Assembly: GCF_024296685.1 (NCBI RefSeq)
Contig: NZ_CP100763.1
Span: 2,480,001 to 2,544,000, forward strand
Source: Natrinema marinum
GTDB lineage: Archaea; Halobacteriota; Halobacteria; Halobacteriales; Natrialbaceae
Direction of reading: 5' to 3'
DNA length: 64,000 bases
Position numbers and translations under genes: made by a program. This document shows positions 41,759 through 50,278 of this stretch, piece after piece; position 1 is the first letter of the stretch; every line of letters begins with the position of its first letter. The notes under the pieces are model-generated. The model had not been told where the DNA came from and did no database searches. It saw only the letters and a program-made list of their open reading frames with translations.

Positions 41759-41846
41759 GACGCCGATCGCGGTTTTCGTTCCGAACGTATTAGAAATGAA
41801 CATTCTTGCGAAAGATACTTAGTCGGTTACTGTAAGGTAGTGGCTA

Positions 41847-42281
41847 ATGATCAGGGGTAAAGACATGGCAATCACACTGCTCGCAGTGGGAACGGCTGCC
41901 GTGGCTGGCTACGTCCTGCATACGGAGCAGTCGGAGACCTACACGTCGCGATCGAAGGCGGATCTCGGCGCACGTCTCATCCGATCGGAGGACGTCCCGG
42001 CCGACGCGGTCGTCGTCGATGCCTCCGCACAGCGTCTCGGCGAGATTCCGGGCGCGCGGCGGGCGCTCGATCGGGCGGTTCGAAACGGCGCACGAAACGA
42101 ATGGGAGCACATCACGATCGAGCGAGACGGCGCCTGGTCCGTCGTCGACCGCATTCGAGAGTCACTCCCCTACTACGACGGTGACGACAACGCGTACAAC
42201 GGCGTCTACGTCCGATACAACGACCGGATCGTCGTCCTCGACGCGATCGGCTGGGCGCGACTCGAAGATCCGATCCAGTGA
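41847..42281 (+). CDS. Hypothetical protein with N-terminal membrane anchor
   Basis: 144 residues; ATGs at 41847 and 41865 are both possible. One N-terminal hydrophobic segment (MAITLLAVGTAAVAGYVL) is followed by an acidic alpha/beta domain: VVVDASAQRLGEIPGARRAL, EWEHITIERDGAWSVVDRIR, and YNGVYVRYNDRIVVLDAIGW. No recognised family motif. It lies between a membrane protein and a sensor kinase on the same strand, with ~80-bp gaps on each side. Confidence 0.6.
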   Translation: MIRGKDMAITLLAVGTAAVAGYVLHTEQSETYTSRSKADLGARLIRSEDVPADAVVVDASAQRLGEIPGARRALDRAVRNGARNEWEHITIERDGAWSVVDRIRESLPYYDGDDNAYNGVYVRYNDRIVVLDAIGWARLEDPIQ

Positions 42282-42358
42282 TCGGCCGCGATCACGTCGC
42301 TGGGCCGACCAATCCGCCATAACATTCATTTCTGCCGACTGCCTCCGTAGGCCCGACA

Positions 42359-44335
42359 GTGACTCGAGCCGGACAGTCCGTCGTCGTCGTCGGCGACGAG
42401 CCGACGTCGGCCCACGAACTCGGCGGCGCGTTCGATGTCGTGGCGATCCAAGACCGAGGGGCGGTCCTCGAGCGCATCGAAACGGCCGCCGTCGACTGCG
42501 TCGTCGTCGACGGGAGCGACGCCGATCGCGTCGAGACGGTGGCCGCGATCCGGAAGGGGGCTCCCGCGGTGCCGATCATCTACGCGACGGCGACGCCCGA
42601 CGGTGCCGCCGCGGCGGCAGCGACGCGCGCGGGCGCGACCGAGTACTTCACAGCGACGGCCGACGAGACCCTCGCGGATCGCATCGCGGCCGTCTCTGCC
42701 GACCGGGCGCGAACGGCCACACAGACCACCGCGACCGAGATCGTGTGCGGCGACTCTGCAGAGCGCGACGCGGCCGCCGATACCGAGACATTAGTCGCCG
42801 AGCGACCGGCCGCGCTCACGGACGCGACCGGTCGGCACCGCCGCGCGGACGTCGTCACCGAGTTACTCGAGACGACGCAGGCCCTGTTCTCCTGTGAGTC
42901 ACAGACGGATGTCGCGAGCGTCGTCGTCGAGGCTGCAGAGCGCGTCCTCGGGTTCGACATCGTTGGGGTCCGCCTCTACGATCCCGAGGCAGAAGCGCTG
43001 ATACTGACGGCCGCCTCCGACACCGTCGACGACCACTTTGAGGAGCGAAAGCGCGTCGGCATCTACGAGAGCAAGATGAGCGAAGCGTTCCGACGGACCG
43101 AGCCGATCGTCTTCGAGAACATCGAGACCGAGTCGCCGTACGACTACGGATCGATCCGCGGCGCGATGACCATCCCGCTGGGCGACCACGGGCTCCTCAA
43201 CGTCGGCTCGCCGAAAAGCGGGGCGTTCGACGACCACCACGTCCAGCTCGCACAGCTACTGACGGCGAGCGCCGCCGCCGCGCTCGAGCGGGCCGACCGC
43301 CGCGAGGACCTCCTGCGACACGAACAGGTCCTCGAGACCGTCGAGGGGATGGTGTACGCGACCGACGAGGACGCCCGGTTCTCGCTGGTGACGGATCCCT
43401 TCGCCGAGCGGCTGGGCTACGACCGCGAGGAACTGCTCGGCGAGCCCGCCTCGATGGTCTTCGACGAGTCGAAATACGACCGCGCGGTCGAACACGTCAA
43501 GCGGCTCCTCTCGGACCCCGAAGCGAATACCGGCCCGTTCGAGACCGCCTATATCACCGCCGACGGCGAGCAGTTCCCGGTCGAAATCGAGTGTTCGCTC
43601 CTCCCGGGCGACGACGAGGGCGGAACCGAGGAGTTCCGAGGGACCGTCAACGTCGTCAGGGATATCACCCAGCGAAAGGAGCGCGAGCAGTACCTTCAGG
43701 TGTTGAACCGCGTCCTCCGGCACAACCTGCGCAACGACCTCACCGTCGTCATCGGCTACGCCGAACTCCTCTGTGAACACCTCGAGGACCGCGACCTCGC
43801 GGCCGCCGCGAGCACGCTCCGCCAGACCGCGACCGACCTCGCCGCCACCAGCGAGAAGACGCGAGCGATCCAGTACGCCCTCGAGCGCGACGGCGAGCGC
43901 CAACCGGTCGACATCGCCGCGATCGTCGACGAGACCGTCGCGAACTGCGACATCGCCGACGGGACCGTCACCGTCTCGGCGGCGGGCCCCCACCGAGCCC
44001 TGGCCGACCCCGGAGTCGAACTCGTCGTCGACAACCTGCTCGAGAACGCGATCCGACACGCGACACCGGAGCCGGCCGTCGAGATTTCGGTCACACGCGA
44101 CGACGGGCAGATTCGGCTCGCGGTCGCCGACGACGGCCCCGGCATCCCGCCGGCCGAGATCGACGTGGTCACCGGCGAGAGCGACATCACGCAGCTCACT
44201 CACAGCAGCGGGCTCGGCCTCTGGCTCGTCCGCTGGATGGTCGACAGCTACGGCGGCACCATCTCGTTCTCCAAGTCAGCCGCCGGCGGCAGCCGCGTCG
44301 AGGTCACCCTCGAGGCCGCGCCGTCGTCGCCCTGA
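42359..44335 (+). CDS. Sensor histidine kinase with receiver-like, GAF and PAS domains
   Basis: 658 residues from a GTG at 42359. Order: degenerate receiver (~1-115; Asp kept in CVVVDGSD, but the conserved Lys near the end is missing), GAF (~165-305), PAS (~315-440 with the GTVNVVRDITQRKERE PAC tail), then HisKA-type dimerisation with H-box RVLRHNLRNDL (~452-462). The HATPase domain has N-box DNLLENAIRHA, G1 DDGPGIP and G2 GLGLWLVRWM. There is no membrane helix, so it is a soluble sensor. The GAF region suggests a small-molecule, haem or redox input. No response regulator is adjacent. This architecture is frequent in haloarchaea. Confidence 0.88.
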   Translation: MTRAGQSVVVVGDEPTSAHELGGAFDVVAIQDRGAVLERIETAAVDCVVVDGSDADRVETVAAIRKGAPAVPIIYATATPDGAAAAAATRAGATEYFTATADETLADRIAAVSADRARTATQTTATEIVCGDSAERDAAADTETLVAERPAALTDATGRHRRADVVTELLETTQALFSCESQTDVASVVVEAAERVLGFDIVGVRLYDPEAEALILTAASDTVDDHFEERKRVGIYESKMSEAFRRTEPIVFENIETESPYDYGSIRGAMTIPLGDHGLLNVGSPKSGAFDDHHVQLAQLLTASAAAALERADRREDLLRHEQVLETVEGMVYATDEDARFSLVTDPFAERLGYDREELLGEPASMVFDESKYDRAVEHVKRLLSDPEANTGPFETAYITADGEQFPVEIECSLLPGDDEGGTEEFRGTVNVVRDITQRKEREQYLQVLNRVLRHNLRNDLTVVIGYAELLCEHLEDRDLAAAASTLRQTATDLAATSEKTRAIQYALERDGERQPVDIAAIVDETVANCDIADGTVTVSAAGPHRALADPGVELVVDNLLENAIRHATPEPAVEISVTRDDGQIRLAVADDGPGIPPAEIDVVTGESDITQLTHSSGLGLWLVRWMVDSYGGTISFSKSAAGGSRVEVTLEAAPSSP

Positions 44336-44404
44336 TCGACCGATCGCGGTCGCGACCGCCGCCGAACCGCAACCACTACCACACCGGCCGGCCGACGCCT
44401 ACCC

Positions 44405-45304
44405 ATGCAACTGGGCCTGATCGGACTCGGGCGGATGGGACAGATCGTCGTCGAGCGCACCCTCGCGGCGGGCCACGATATCGTCGCCTTCGATCTGGAC
44501 GAGGAAGCCGTCGCGACGGCGGCCGACGCCGGTGCCGAGCCGGCGGACTCGATCGAAGACCTCGTCGATCGACTCGAGGGCGACAAGCGCATCTGGCTGA
44601 TGGTCCCCGCCGGCGAGGCGGTCGATGTCACGCTCGAGGAACTCGAATCCCACCTCGACGGCGACGATGTCGTCGTCGACGGCGGCAACTCCTACTTCGA
44701 GGACTCCGTGCGCCGCGCCGAATCTTGTCCCGCGGCCTACCTCGACTGTGGCACCTCCGGCGGCCCCGCCGGTGCCGAACTCGGCTTTTCGCTGATGGTC
44801 GGCGGCCCGCAGTGGGCCTACGACGAACTCGCGCCGATCTTCGACGCCGTCGCGACCGGCCCCGACGGTCACGAGCGGATGGGGGCCGCGGGATCGGGAC
44901 ACTACGTCAAGATGATCCACAACGGCGTCGAGTACGCCCTGATGCAGGCCTACGGCGAGGGCTTCGAGTTGCTCCACGAGGGCCGGTACGACCTGGACCT
45001 CGAGAACGTGGCCTCGGTCTGGAACAACGGCGCGGTCATCCGCTCGTGGCTGCTCGAGCTCTGCGAGGAGGCATTCCGCGAGGAGGGCAGCGATCTGGGG
45101 ACCGTCGCCGATCGCATCGAGGGCGGCTCGACCGGCACCTGGACCGTCCAGGAGGGGCTCGAACAGGAGGTCCCGCTCCCGCTGATCTACACGGCGCTGG
45201 CCGAGCGGTTCGGCTCGCGGGCCGACGACGGCCGGTTCTCGCGGCGACTCGCGAACCGGCTCCGGTACGGCTTCGGCCGCCACGAGGTCCCGCGCCGCGA
45301 GTGA
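44405..45304 (+). CDS. gndA: 6-phosphogluconate dehydrogenase, short archaeal type
   Basis: 299 residues. Rossmann start MQLGLIGLGRMGQ. The active-site blocks are VVDGGNSYFED, CGTSGGPAGAELG and SGHYVKMIHNGVEYALMQAY, with catalytic Lys in HYVKMIHN. This short form lacks the C-terminal duplicated helical domain of the bacterial 470-residue enzyme. It oxidises 6-phosphogluconate to ribulose-5-phosphate with release of CO2. In haloarchaea it gives a pentose-phosphate route. Single gene. Confidence 0.93.
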   Translation: MQLGLIGLGRMGQIVVERTLAAGHDIVAFDLDEEAVATAADAGAEPADSIEDLVDRLEGDKRIWLMVPAGEAVDVTLEELESHLDGDDVVVDGGNSYFEDSVRRAESCPAAYLDCGTSGGPAGAELGFSLMVGGPQWAYDELAPIFDAVATGPDGHERMGAAGSGHYVKMIHNGVEYALMQAYGEGFELLHEGRYDLDLENVASVWNNGAVIRSWLLELCEEAFREEGSDLGTVADRIEGGSTGTWTVQEGLEQEVPLPLIYTALAERFGSRADDGRFSRRLANRLRYGFGRHEVPRRE

Positions 45305-45468
45305 GAGGCGACCGAACATCGTAACACGTATCTACGCCTTCGGAATAGTCGGCGGCTGTCGAAACGTCTCTTCCGCGTAGTTCGGCGTGCTGAATCGTTC
45401 TTTTCTCCGATATCGGGCGGCCGAAATATTGGAATATCTTCTTTACTCCAGGTCTCCCAGCCGGAGTT

Positions 45469-45774
45469 ATGAATCCGTTCGAGTCCACATCGGTCCCAGC
45501 AGACGGATCGGTCAGCATGACTGTCATCGACCTCGTCGCCACCGCTACCGACACCGATCCGATCTCGCTCGAGCCGCTGTACGGTTCGATCGACCCCGAC
45601 CTCCTCGACTCGCTTCCGGATTCGGACGGCTTTACGCGCCTCGAGTTCGCCTATTACGGCTACACTGTGACGGTCGAGGATGCGGCCGACGGCGTCACGG
45701 TCGCCCTCGAGAGCAAGGGGGTTTCGACCGACGACTCGAACACCAATCTCCTCGACACCGGTTCGTCGACGTAG
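45469..45774 (+). CDS. HalOD1 output-domain protein
   Basis: 101 residues forming one HalOD1 (haloarchaeal output domain 1) unit. Visible blocks are SMTVIDLVATATDTDPISLE, PLYGSIDPDLLDSL and FAYYGYTVTVEDAADGVTVAL. Stand-alone copies of this domain are numerous in haloarchaea and also sit on response regulators. They probably take part in signal output, but no biochemical function is established. The gene lies downstream of the 6-phosphogluconate dehydrogenase with a 164-bp gap and no clear partner. Confidence 0.85.
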   Translation: MNPFESTSVPADGSVSMTVIDLVATATDTDPISLEPLYGSIDPDLLDSLPDSDGFTRLEFAYYGYTVTVEDAADGVTVALESKGVSTDDSNTNLLDTGSST

Positions 45775-46350
45775 CTACTCGAACACAGCCGGCGAGCGAT
45801 CCGGGGAAGGAACCAGTCAGTTTTCGTCGGCGCTGCTATCGCTCGAGTGCGCGTCGCCCGGCGGACGGAGTTCTCGCTTCCGGGCCGAGATTCGGGAGAG
45901 AACGGCCCCTCCGTGCCCGCCCAACCCGAACGAGAGACGCGGTTGGCAGCCAGTAATCGATGGGGAATCCGTGACGACATCGGTCTCGCAGTTGGTGGCC
46001 ACGACGCATAGAAGTGGCCGACGGCCGAGGGGTAGTCGATCAATGACGCGACGGATGTAACATTTGACTGCTCGTCGCTGAGCGGACCCAGTTACGACAC
46101 AACACGTAATTGGCATCGGACCGAGAGCTATCGGATTAAATCTGAGAGTGGGTAACACAGCACTCACGGGAGCCGCGTGTTCGTTCGAAAATAGACCCGA
46201 ATCGATCGACAACCACGCACTACATCGTATTATCGGCCGGCGTCTGATCGCCGTCCAGCAGAACGGTCAGCCCCCCTTATATCGATCGCTGGCGTAGACT
46301 ATTGTGCCTCTGGAGCGGGGACACCGGAGGGGAGACGAAGTGAGGGGAGT
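45775..46350. other. 576-bp gap without a convincing gene
   Basis: No frame has clear haloarchaeal coding character. A minus-strand frame ending at 45817 (up to 131 codons) has an acidic end (DAHSSDSSADEN), but the rest is Arg/Pro/Cys-rich and there is no promoter or ribosome-binding site. A short ~60-codon version from a GTG near 46000 cannot be excluded. The right end carries the promoter of the Tat-signal gene. Confidence 0.5.
46276..46284 (+). promoter_or_regulatory. Putative TATA box of the Tat-signal paralogue pair
   Basis: CTTATATCG, ~70 bp before the ATG at 46351, predicting a leader of ~45 nt. A purine-rich GAGGGG Shine-Dalgarno-like sequence at 46342-46347 precedes the start. Confidence 0.5.
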
Positions 46351-46845
46351 ATGAGTGATGAAACTACGGTGGGCGACACGAGGCGGTCGTTCATGGCGAG
46401 AAGCACCCTCGCGACGGCCGCGCTGACGCTCGGGACGGGCGCGTTCGGCACTGCCGCGGTCGGCGCTCAACAGGAACAAGTAGCGGTCTTCGCGGACAGC
46501 TATCACCCAGGGGCGACCTTCGAGGTCGTCGCACCGCTTCAACAGGGGACGACGGTCGACATCCTGCAGGTCGACGACGAACCGGTCGCGGAGATCTCCC
46601 AACCCGACGAGTGGACCGGGCACCTCATCCGATACGACATCGGCCAGGGAGCAGGGATCACGACGTTCCTGTTCGTTCGCGGACAGGGGCTGAACGCCGG
46701 TGACAGCGGAACGATCGGACCGGCGGCATCGGTGCTCAGTTCCGATCTGAACCTCCTCGAGACGACACTGGGCGAGGGTACCGGACCGAGGGGCGAGCAG
46801 GCAACCGAGGGGCCCGAGACACGCACCGAGAACGAAGGTGGATGA
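46351..46845 (+). CDS. Tat-exported small protein, unknown family
   Basis: 164 residues. The twin-arginine signal is clear: TRRSFMARSTLATAAL with a hydrophobic core, ending near VGAQ. The mature domain begins QVAVFADSYHPGATFEVVAP and runs through QPDEWTGHLIRYDIGQG and DLNLLETTL, followed by a hydrophilic tail (~140-164). The next gene encodes a clear paralogue without signal peptide, with the same order of blocks and the same spacing. Fold unknown. The ATGA-type overlap of stop and next start shows coupled translation. Confidence 0.75.
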   Translation: MSDETTVGDTRRSFMARSTLATAALTLGTGAFGTAAVGAQQEQVAVFADSYHPGATFEVVAPLQQGTTVDILQVDDEPVAEISQPDEWTGHLIRYDIGQGAGITTFLFVRGQGLNAGDSGTIGPAASVLSSDLNLLETTLGEGTGPRGEQATEGPETRTENEGG

Positions 46846-47174
46846 CGATGGCACAAGAACGGGTGGCGCGCGTCCTGCTCTTCACCTACGATTATGAAGC
46901 CGGCGCAACGTTCGACGTCATCTCGCAACTCGAGGCAGGGACGACGGTGGCACTGCTCCGGACCACCGACGGAGAGACCGTGCCGGAGATTCCACAGCCG
47001 GACGAGTACACCGGCTACGTCGTCCGGAACCGGAGCGACAACGGTCCGTTAGAGCCCACGACCGTTCTGTTCGTCCGCGATCGGACGTTCAGCGCCGACG
47101 ACAGTGAAACACTCAGCGAAGACGCGTCGATGTTCAGTTCCCGACTGAACCTCTTCGAGACATCGCTCGAGTAA
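46842..47174 (+). CDS. Cytoplasmic paralogue of the Tat-exported protein
   Basis: 110 residues; the ATG overlaps the upstream stop by 4 bp, and a second ATG follows at 46848. Without signal peptide, it aligns along its length with the mature part of its neighbour: YEAGATFDVISQLEAGTTVA versus HPGATFEVVAPLQQGTTVD, IPQPDEYTGYVVRN versus ISQPDEWTGHLIRY, and SRLNLFETSLE versus SDLNLLETTLG. The pair looks like a duplication in which one copy stayed in the cytoplasm. Function unknown. Confidence 0.72.
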   Translation: MTMAQERVARVLLFTYDYEAGATFDVISQLEAGTTVALLRTTDGETVPEIPQPDEYTGYVVRNRSDNGPLEPTTVLFVRDRTFSADDSETLSEDASMFSSRLNLFETSLE

Positions 47175-47327
47175 CGGCTCTAGGGGTGCGTTTCGGCGGG
47201 CTCGAGATCAGCGGTGCGAGCGTCGAACAGCGACGTGGCCCGCCTGCGAGGCGGTCCCGTCGTGGGCCCCAAGTAGTATTGTGCATTCATAGGATTATTA
47301 TACACGACCATCCTAGAGGGGGTACCG

Positions 47328-48089
47328 ATGAGCGAGAGCGGGAGCAACGACCCCGAGACATCTGCCAAAGACCGCCGGGACGCCGACACACCCGATCGGG
47401 AAGACACGGAGGTCGACGCGACCGACGAAGCCCACCGGGAGGTCGGCCGCGGCCTCCTCGACGAGGAGATGGGGCCGAGCGGAGCGATGGCCCACCTCTA
47501 CCGCGGCGAGATCCACCGCATGCGCTTCTGGCGCGAGCGCCTCGACCGGACGACCAACTGGGCCGTTATCGTGCTGGCGGCCCTCCTCACCTGGGCGTTC
47601 TCGAGCGAGTCGAACCCCCACTACGTGCTACTGGCGGGGGCGGCGGTCCTCGGCGTCTTCCTGGTCATCGAAGCGCGGCGGTATCGAGGGTACGACATCT
47701 GGCGATCGCGGATGCGGGCGTTACAGAAGAACGTCTTCGCGTACGGGCTCGATCCCTCACAGGGGCTGGCAGACGAGAACTGGCGAGCCAAGTTAAGCAA
47801 GGACTACCGACAGCCCCGGCTCGAGATCTCGCGGACGGAGGCCCTCGCCCACCGGCTCCGGCGCGTCTACCTACCGTTGATGAGCGTCCTGCTCGGGGCG
47901 TGGCTCGTTCGCGTGACGGCCTTCGCGGACGCCCAATGGCCGACCAGTGCGGCGATCGGTCAAATTCCGGGCAGCATCGTCACGGCGATCGTCGTGCTGG
48001 GGTACGGAGGGCTGCTCCTCGTCGCGCTCAACCGGAAGACGTGGCACGCCGAGACCGAGCTCATGACCGAGGACCTCCGCGAGAAGTAG
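47328..48089 (+). CDS. DUF2270 membrane protein
   Basis: 253 residues. An acidic N-terminal region precedes the family blocks GAMAHLYRGEIHRMRFWRER, LDRTTNWAVIVLAALLTWAF and IEARRYRGYDIWRSRMRALQ. Two helices form the first membrane pair (~82-120) and two more lie near the C-terminus (~180-240). DUF2270 proteins are widespread in archaea and some bacteria as predicted integral membrane proteins with no assigned role. It is convergent with the nuclease-like gene at 48178. Confidence 0.85.
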   Translation: MSESGSNDPETSAKDRRDADTPDREDTEVDATDEAHREVGRGLLDEEMGPSGAMAHLYRGEIHRMRFWRERLDRTTNWAVIVLAALLTWAFSSESNPHYVLLAGAAVLGVFLVIEARRYRGYDIWRSRMRALQKNVFAYGLDPSQGLADENWRAKLSKDYRQPRLEISRTEALAHRLRRVYLPLMSVLLGAWLVRVTAFADAQWPTSAAIGQIPGSIVTAIVVLGYGGLLLVALNRKTWHAETELMTEDLREK

Positions 48090-48177
48090 CGCGCGATAGC
48101 CGACGTATCGGGCCACCCGAAAGCGGCTTGGGTCGCTCTCGCGTGATCGCGGTATCACCGAGACTGCACGGGCGAAA

Positions 48178-49425
48178 TTAAACCGGTTCGCGGAGCGCCC
48201 AGACATCCTCGAGTGGCTCGAGGCGGTGCGGTTCCGCTCCGCGCTCGGTCAGGATGCCGGCGTGGTACAGCATCGCTTTCAGCTGGAAGACGGTCGGGGA
48301 GTGATACACCGAGCCGTCCGCGAGTTCCGATCGCCGAAGGTCGCCGTCGCCGGTCAGAACGCGGCCGCGAACGCCGTCGTCGCCCCGAACGAATAGCTCG
48401 ACGGTGAACGAGGGGTGGAGTTCGTGCAGGTACTCGACGAGGTCCACGAGCGACGGTTCGGCGATGCCGTCGTCGTGCATGGTCTGAAGTTCCGAGACCA
48501 GCAACTCGGTCGCCGGATAGGCGAAGATCACCCGGCGAGCGAGTTGTCCCCACGCTGGCGCGAGGTCGACGAACCGTTTGCGCGACCGGTACCAGCCCCC
48601 GAACTCCTCGAGCGCCCGCTCTACGGTCCCGGAGCGGTTCAGCGCGAACCTGACGACCTCGCGCCCGAGCCCCGTCAGTTCGACACCGCGCGGTCCGTCC
48701 TCGATCAGTCCCAGAAACGCAGCGCCCTGGCGAGCGTCGGCGACCGCACTCACAACGTCGTACTCCGACAGCAGCGCCGCCGTCTCCCCGTCCGCGTAGT
48801 GGGCCAGCGGATAGCCGAGGTAGTTCTTCGGGTGGTTCAGTCCGAACGATTCCCCCGCGACGCCCTGCGCGCTGGCCTGAAACCGCAGCGCCGTCGCCTC
48901 GGTGGTCGTCCGGGTACCGACGACGCGGGGTACCTCGAGCGGTTCGACCGTTCCCGCGGAATCGACGCCGAGGACGCCGACGTTCAGCTCGCGCGCGAGC
49001 GTCCGATCGGTCTCGGAGATCGACGCCGCCGGCGCGGCGAGGTAGGCCGCGTTGGCCTCGTGGAGCCGGTCGTAGGCCTGGACGATCCCGCGTTGCGTGT
49101 CGACGCCGCCGCCGGCGTACCCCTTCGCTTCGATCGCGATCAGCGGCGGCTCGTCGCCGAGGCGTTCGACGGCCAGCAGCTCGGACTCGAGGGTCCGCAC
49201 GCCCACGAGATCCGGATAGCCGCCGCCGATCCGGACGTGGTTGAACGGGGCCAGCCGCTCTCGAATCGCGGGATCGACCGGTTCGCCGGGCCGCCATTCG
49301 GCTTGGGAAAACTGCGTGTCGACCACCGCGTAGGTCGCCGACTCCTCCGAGTCCGTCGGAAAGAGCCGCCGCTTGGTGTGGGCCAGCACCTGCGGTTCCG
49401 AAAGCGACCGACCCGCGCTGCTCAT
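48178..49425 (-). CDS. PD-(D/E)XK nuclease-like protein with C-terminal helical region
   Basis: 415 residues. The N-terminal ~160 residues fit a restriction-like fold: GGGYPDLVGVRTLESELLAV (Asp ~72), then PPLIAIEAKGYAGG with the E-x-K signature (~94-100), followed by QRGIVQAYDRLHEANAAYLA with the Gln/Tyr helix and AAPAAS. The remaining ~250 residues look like winged-helix or helical segments (VELTGLGREVVRFAL, FGGWYRSRKRFVDLAP) and end in VFQLKAMLYHAGILTERGAE. I do not recognise the family. It could be a DNA repair or defence nuclease. It is a single gene on the minus strand. Confidence 0.72.
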   Translation of the reverse strand: MSSAGRSLSEPQVLAHTKRRLFPTDSEESATYAVVDTQFSQAEWRPGEPVDPAIRERLAPFNHVRIGGGYPDLVGVRTLESELLAVERLGDEPPLIAIEAKGYAGGGVDTQRGIVQAYDRLHEANAAYLAAPAASISETDRTLARELNVGVLGVDSAGTVEPLEVPRVVGTRTTTEATALRFQASAQGVAGESFGLNHPKNYLGYPLAHYADGETAALLSEYDVVSAVADARQGAAFLGLIEDGPRGVELTGLGREVVRFALNRSGTVERALEEFGGWYRSRKRFVDLAPAWGQLARRVIFAYPATELLVSELQTMHDDGIAEPSLVDLVEYLHELHPSFTVELFVRGDDGVRGRVLTGDGDLRRSELADGSVYHSPTVFQLKAMLYHAGILTERGAEPHRLEPLEDVWALREPV

Positions 49426-49476
49426 GCTCGAGGATCGAACAGTAGTCTCAATAACCTTCTGGCGACGACCGGTCGA

Positions 49477-49671
49477 TCACTCCTCGCCGACGGCGAACGC
49501 GCCCGGCTCGAGTTCGCTCGCGATCCCGGCAAAAACGCCGGCCCTCCCGAGCAGCGCGAGCGCGATCCCCGCCAGCCACGGGCCCGAGCCGAAATCGACG
49601 AGCGCCGCGAGCCAGAGCCCGCCGACCAGCACCACGCCGCCGGCGACCATCAGTCGGACGAACCGCTCCAT
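49477..49671 (-). CDS. Small two-helix membrane protein
   Basis: 64 residues. Two hydrophobic helices (about residues 8-26 and 32-52) are followed by an acidic tail (SELEPGAFAVGEE). It starts with MERFVRLMVAGGVV. Its codon use and the acidic end look genuine. It lies 51 bp upstream of the nuclease-like gene on the same strand. Function unknown. Confidence 0.55.
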   Translation of the reverse strand: MERFVRLMVAGGVVLVGGLWLAALVDFGSGPWLAGIALALLGRAGVFAGIASELEPGAFAVGEE

Positions 49672-49803
49672 ACCGCTCGGTTAGCCGTCCCGTCCCAAGT
49701 ATCCCGGCGCTCGAGCGATCCCACGCTGCGCGCACCGTAGCCCCGCTCGAGGACGATCATTACGGAGAACAAGCGTTTGTGTCTCGAGCCCGTGCAGACG
49801 GCT

Positions 49804-50190
49804 ATGACCGCGCCGACGCTCGTCTACGACGACGACTGCGGCTTCTGTACGTGGTGGGCGGAGTACTTCGATAGGCGGACCGACATCCGCATCGTCGGCT
49901 TTGCCGACCTCACGGACGACCTCCGCGAGCGGCTGCCGGCCGACTACGAGGACTGCGCGCACCTGGTGACCGACGACGGGGTCTACTCCTGTGGCGCATC
50001 GATCGAGCAGGCGTTCGTCCGCGCCGACCTCGCCGCGCCTGCCGACGAGGTCGTCGCGTTCCTCCGCCAGTTCGACGACTACCAGCGCCTCCGCGAGCGG
50101 TCCTACCGATGGGTCGCGAACCGCCGCGACACGTGGGGAAAGTTCGTCTCGCGGACGCCGCCGGCTCGCAGACAGTCGGACGACAGCTGA
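49804..50190 (+). CDS. DCC-family (DUF393) thiol-disulfide oxidoreductase-like protein
   Basis: 128 residues from MTAPTLVYDDDCGFCTWW (ATG 49804). The DxxCxxC signature DDDCGFC is close to the N-terminus, followed by the family pattern with the aromatic pair WWAEYFDR. Later VYSCGASIEQAFV and FLRQFDDYQRLRERSYRWVA fit DUF393. Predicted thiol-disulfide oxidoreductase of thioredoxin fold; the partner is unknown. An upstream in-frame start at 49777 adds nine residues. Confidence 0.85.
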   Translation: MTAPTLVYDDDCGFCTWWAEYFDRRTDIRIVGFADLTDDLRERLPADYEDCAHLVTDDGVYSCGASIEQAFVRADLAAPADEVVAFLRQFDDYQRLRERSYRWVANRRDTWGKFVSRTPPARRQSDDS

Positions 50191-50278
50191 GCAGGTGCTC
50201 ATCGAAGCCGCGGCTGTCGAGTCCGTAGCTCCTCGAGCGAGACCGACCGGACGTACGTCCCGACGCGCTCGCGCTCCG

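Noticed and set aside
45817-46212. 131-codon minus-strand frame in the 576-bp gap
   Set aside because: Only its last residues look haloarchaeal; the rest is Arg/Pro/Cys-rich, with no promoter or ribosome-binding site. Noted in the gap entry but not called.
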